From contig MU008192.1 of NCBI GenBank assembly GCA_010909165.1, forward strand, positions 552,364 to 616,363: DNA of 64,000 nucleotides. The letters run 5' to 3'. The notes under the pieces were generated by a model, which was given only the letters and a program-made list of their open reading frames with translations, was not told where the DNA came from and did no database searches. Of this stretch, positions 60,501 through 64,000 are shown one piece after another. The stretch's first letter is position 1. The number at the start of each line of letters is the position of its first letter. The stretch comes from Anthoceros angustus. Taxonomy: Eukaryota > Streptophyta > Anthocerotopsida > Anthocerotales > Anthocerotaceae. The translations under genes were made by a program, and so were the position numbers.

Positions 60501-61254
60501 CCTTGTGGTGTCATTCCTCGTCTCAGATCCCAAGTCGTCCATACAGCTTGCCGGGCTTTGCCCCCAAGCTATGAGCAATGGAGCTCGAGCCAGCAGGCTG
60601 CAACGACGGTTACACTTCAGCCCACATCGACAAGACCGCGACTCACGAACTTGATCAGCTCAAAAGGCTAGTAGGGCTGGCCATAACAAGAGGCTAATGT
60701 GAAGCATATGAAAAGGTGATCCAGCAGTTGAGGAGGCTCATTCCACAAACAACTGGACACCCGCCTTTATTCCTAGCCGAGGAAGAGGGGAGAGTGAGGT
60801 CGAGGTCGTGGAGGATTTGGATTTATTCAGGTCATTGGTCACCCTCACAATCGTCACTTTTCCGCCTTGAAACAACTCCAACTCTCGGGAGCGGTAAGAA
60901 GTCCCGGTAGGTGCAACCATCAGAATATACCAGCCATTGGATCAAGGACCAGATGGGAAGAGAAAAGCCGACGAGGTCGCGGCTATGGGCAAGGGTAGGA
61001 AGGCATGTAGGCAAGAGCCCACACCCAGTTGTTGGTGGCATGTCTTACCGTCTGTGCCGTGCACTTTGATTGGTTCCTTGGCGGTCTAACCATATGTGTG
61101 CACGGAAGCAATTTGTGACTTATCGACACTTCAACTGTCACCGTCAGGCGTGGGGAGACGTTGATCCCCATCAAAGGATCACCTTCATCCTCAGCAGTGA
61201 GGCAGTGGAACCAAAGCTCACATCAGACCGAGAAAGTCAAGCCTCTGACATGCA

Positions 61255-61965
61255 GTGAGGAAGGACTTGAGAAGGTCAAGAAAAAAGACAAGAAGGGTGA
61301 GCACTTCCAGAAGGAGAAAGGAAGAAAGGGCGGTTGCGAATGGAGAAGAAAACATCTGCAGGAGGGGGTATTGGACAAGTGGAGCTCTAACGAAAAGATT
61401 GAGATTGGAGGTCAAGGCATTGAAAAATCAAGCTCCACTTAGAGTCCCTACTTTGCAAAAGGCAGTTGGTGTCTGCTCAATTTGTCATCAGCAGGGCACA
61501 CCAGCGGGGAATGTATTCGCACCACGACATGCGGTAAACCATGTGGAATCCGTCATGCACAGGGACTATTGGTATGTGGATGAAGCTAAAGCGGTCCAGG
61601 GGATGGCCACCTCAATCGATGAGGCGACTTACCAACTACACCGTCCCTCAGTGGATCGCGACCGACATCGCGGGACCATGGAGAGATCCATCACAAAGGC
61701 CGATGGCGATTCCGCAGGGGTTGTTTATTACAATTGCGGAGCACCAGGTCACTACTCGAATGAATGTCGAACCTCGAACAAGTGGGATATGTACCCTTTT
61801 TATGTGTACGAATTAGGGCATAAGGTGGGGATCCCGGTGCTCGGGCGTGGCGCGAGTGGCACCAACCGGACCGGTCGGTTGCGGAACCCGGCGAGGCGGA
61901 ACGACTCTGAAACCCCCGCGATCACCGTGACTCGACGCGGTCTTGAAGGTGGAGGCGGAGTATGA
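61255..61965 (+). pseudogene. Plus-strand retroelement gag C-terminus with a zinc knuckle
   Basis: A 236-codon frame ends near 61965. The segment YYNCGAPGHYSNEC at about 61730-61770 matches a CCHC zinc knuckle whose first cysteine is replaced by tyrosine. The preceding region is basic. It probably belongs to decayed gag, but the first part may read through unrelated sequence. Confidence 0.5.
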
Positions 61966-62779
61966 TTCCTCGATGAATCGATTGACGCCGGGGATCGTGG
62001 AAGAGTGTCGAAGGAGAGATGGCGGATGAAGGATTGATGGTGGCCAAGGTGACCACCGGATCGGAGCGGCGGAGAAGGGCGAGTCGGAGAAAGCAGGCGA
62101 GCAAGGAGGAGAGGAAGAGGAGAAGGTGAGGATGACTCTTGGCCTCCGAGAGCAGCAGGCGTCGGCCGTCGAGGCGGAGGCGGGCCACCCTACTCGGACG
62201 GTGGCAGACTACCACGGTGGGCACCCCTCTGATGATGGCGGGCCCGGTAGGCAGGAGGAGCCCAACAAGGGAGAGGCAGCGTTTCCTCCCGACATCGACC
62301 CGAAGTGGCGATCTTGGAGGATGAGTTGAGGCTCACCCGACATAAGGAAGAAGGTGTGGCCGAGATTGATCCGCGGGTGTGAGTCCCACCCAATGGGAGG
62401 GACCATGGAATTGAGAGTTTACCAATAAGGTCGGAATCGACCGAGAGGGCTGCAAGCGGGAGGAAACCTTGGATAAGATCTCGGTTTGACGCATTGCCGT
62501 GAATTTGTGGTCGATCTGAGCGGTTGCTTGCGGTGAGTCGAGATCATAAATTGTAAAGGAAGCGATCGGGGAATCCACGAGGCATGGGAGGAGAAAGCGG
62601 CGGTGGAGGTAAATGGTGAACTCGTTGATTTGGGGCATTGAGGTTGGTGCCGATGTGCCATTGGATTCGGGATCGAGTCAACTTGATAGCGGAGAGCCTC
62701 ATCAACTTGGGTTCAAGTTTCACCGGCCCGATATTCACGGATGGCCGACCAAACAAGGAGGAAGCCAGGGGTGTTGAAA

Positions 62780-63340
62780 CATACCAGTGATTGGAGGTCT
62801 CACCTTCCACCTACATGTTATGATGTTGGATTTAGGCTACAAGGTTTTGATAGGCCTTGGTTGTATGTCTTGCTGTGTTTTGATTTGATTCGTGTGGCAT
62901 CACCTTCAAGTTGAGTAGGGTGGGCCTGTCGCGTTCGTGTCATGGAGCAAGGCACCCTATGAAGAGTCCAGCGCTCGTCGGGTACACCTCGGTGTACGGG
63001 GGTGAGCTCTTGAGGCGTGTGGCCTACCGGGACCCTCGGTTGGTCACGAAATAAAAGTGATTTGGTGTATTCACCTTTTACATAGAAGATGTAGAAGTCG
63101 AGGAAGGCAAGGCCCATAGAAGGAGTAGCCTTTTGGAGGAAGGCCTATGATGTGACTTTTCACGAGGAGGATCGGGGAACTAGTCATGGCGGTCCGGAAG
63201 GGGCGTATGTAATCCGGTGAGGACTTAGAGTTAGAGCCTAGCAAGGTAGTCAAGATTTCTAGGTATCTAGAGGTAGAAAGAGGAGTTCGTAGTGTGCTTA
63301 GGGAGTATGTCGATGTGTTTGCCTTCAAGATTCTTGACAT
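62780..63340 (+). pseudogene. Gypsy protease-to-RT linker fragment
   Basis: The plus strand reads MMLDLGYKVLIGLG near 62.82 kb (retropepsin C-part). At 63.24-63.33 kb it reads RSVLREYVDVFAF, the linker found before gypsy RT. The RT itself is absent because bacterial-like sequence takes over near 63.35 kb. Confidence 0.5.
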
Positions 63341-63359
63341 GGCGAGGGTCGGAGGCGGG

Positions 63360-64000
63360 ATACAAGATTGCCGCGATAGTGATTGAGGAAGGCAGCATGA
63401 GTGCAGCCACCCAGCTCGGAATGACGCAGTCGGCGGTATCGCAGGCCATGAAACGCGCTGAAGCTCAGGTGGAAGTGACGCTGGTGCATCGAGATCGCCG
63501 CCCCTTGTTCCAACCGAGGCCGGGCGCGTTCTCGTCGCCCATATCAGGAAATTGCGATACGGGCGGAACGCGCCATCGAAGTGCGGGCGACCGCATTGCG
63601 GCCCGAGCGGCAGGATTTGCGGCTTGGCATGGTCGATACCTTCGCGTCTGCCGTGGGACCTGTCCTGATCCGTGATCTGATGGAAGGCGCAATCGCGCTT
63701 CGGGTGACGGCCTTCTCCGGTTTGGCATATGCCCACACCGATGCTCTGATGCGCCATGAGATCGATGCGGCCGTCACATCCGATCCGATGGAGGAATTGG
63801 ACGAGTTGATGCGCTTTACGTTGTATCGGGGAACCGTTCCTGATGGTGGCTCCGGTGGCCTGGGCGGACGCCTTGCGAAATCGTCCGCTCCGGGATGTTC
63901 TCTTCGAGCACAGGCTCGTTCGCTATAGTGCTCGCATATGGGCAACCAGGTGGAAAGACATCTGAGGCGGCTGAGGATCGAGCACCCCATGTCCTCTCCT
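63360..64000 (+). pseudogene. LysR-type transcriptional regulator fragment (bacterial)
   Basis: The plus strand first reads VIEEGSMSAATQLGMTQSAV with SQAMKRAEAQ, the winged helix-turn-helix of LysR regulators. It lacks the usual first residues and is frameshifted near 63505. A second frame (63581 on) reads LRLGMVDTFASAVGPVLIRD and YAHTDALMRHEIDAAVTSDP, the effector-binding domain. A further frame change near 63830 leads to REPFLMVAPVAWADALRN. Breaks fall at or near short homopolymers (AAA, GGGG). The family is bacterial and DNA-binding, so its presence in a plant contig points to contamination, misjoin or transfer. The right edge is cut by the window. Confidence 0.75.

Noticed and set aside
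1-64000. Searched for CRISPR arrays, bacterial operons, rRNA or an antiphage-type system
   Set aside because: No regularly spaced identical repeats with unique spacers, no operonic gene clusters and no rRNA. Apart from two bacterial-looking fragments the window is eukaryotic.

Overview
The window reads as nuclear DNA of a land plant. The evidence is a secreted Gnk2/DUF26 protein (a plant family), short GT-AG introns, a PIF/Harbinger transposase and large numbers of decayed Ty3/gypsy and Ty1/copia retrotransposons. A CHR-type chromate transporter gene is not something I know from flowering plants, so an early-diverging lineage such as a lycophyte or bryophyte is the most likely source. This is inference; no species can be named from the sequence alone.

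Region 1 (1-16 kb) is the gene-bearing part. It holds a 68-bp hairpin-containing tandem array (0.97-1.25 kb), a decayed minus-strand coding stretch (2.1-2.9 kb), a Gnk2/DUF26 secreted protein on the minus strand (4.0-4.5 kb), a complete seven-exon chromate transporter (6.96-9.20 kb) and an intronless TPR-SET protein (10.56-12.59 kb). A rearranged block at 14.1-15.15 kb carries broken partial copies of the last two genes in swapped order. The two main genes have clean reading frames. Several short tandem arrays fill the spacers.

Region 2 (16.6-32.6 kb) holds a frameshifted PIF/Harbinger transposase and then a giant Ty3/gypsy element on the minus strand. That element has long terminal repeats of about 4.3 kb (5' copy) and at least 3.6 kb (truncated 3' copy), with decayed gag, protease, reverse transcriptase, RNase H and integrase between them.

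Region 3 (32.6-53.7 kb) holds copia debris, a bacterial-looking ORF beside an N, a fragment of the first giant LTR family, a plus-strand integrase fragment, and a second giant minus-strand gypsy element with LTRs of 3.7 and 3.9 kb. Both giant LTR families carry open, partly coiled-coil coding sequence on the element's own sense strand.

Region 4 (53.7-64 kb) holds a minus-strand Ty1/copia element with 0.2-kb LTRs and a visible 5-bp target duplication. It is inserted in plus-strand retroelement debris. The last 0.65 kb is a frameshifted LysR-type bacterial regulator, which is either contamination or transfer.

Almost every frame from 18.6 kb onward is broken by small indels. The paired LTRs differ mainly by clustered micro-indels. 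The two N bases sit at the truncated edges of the same LTR family. The repeat half of this window may therefore be partly assembly artefact.
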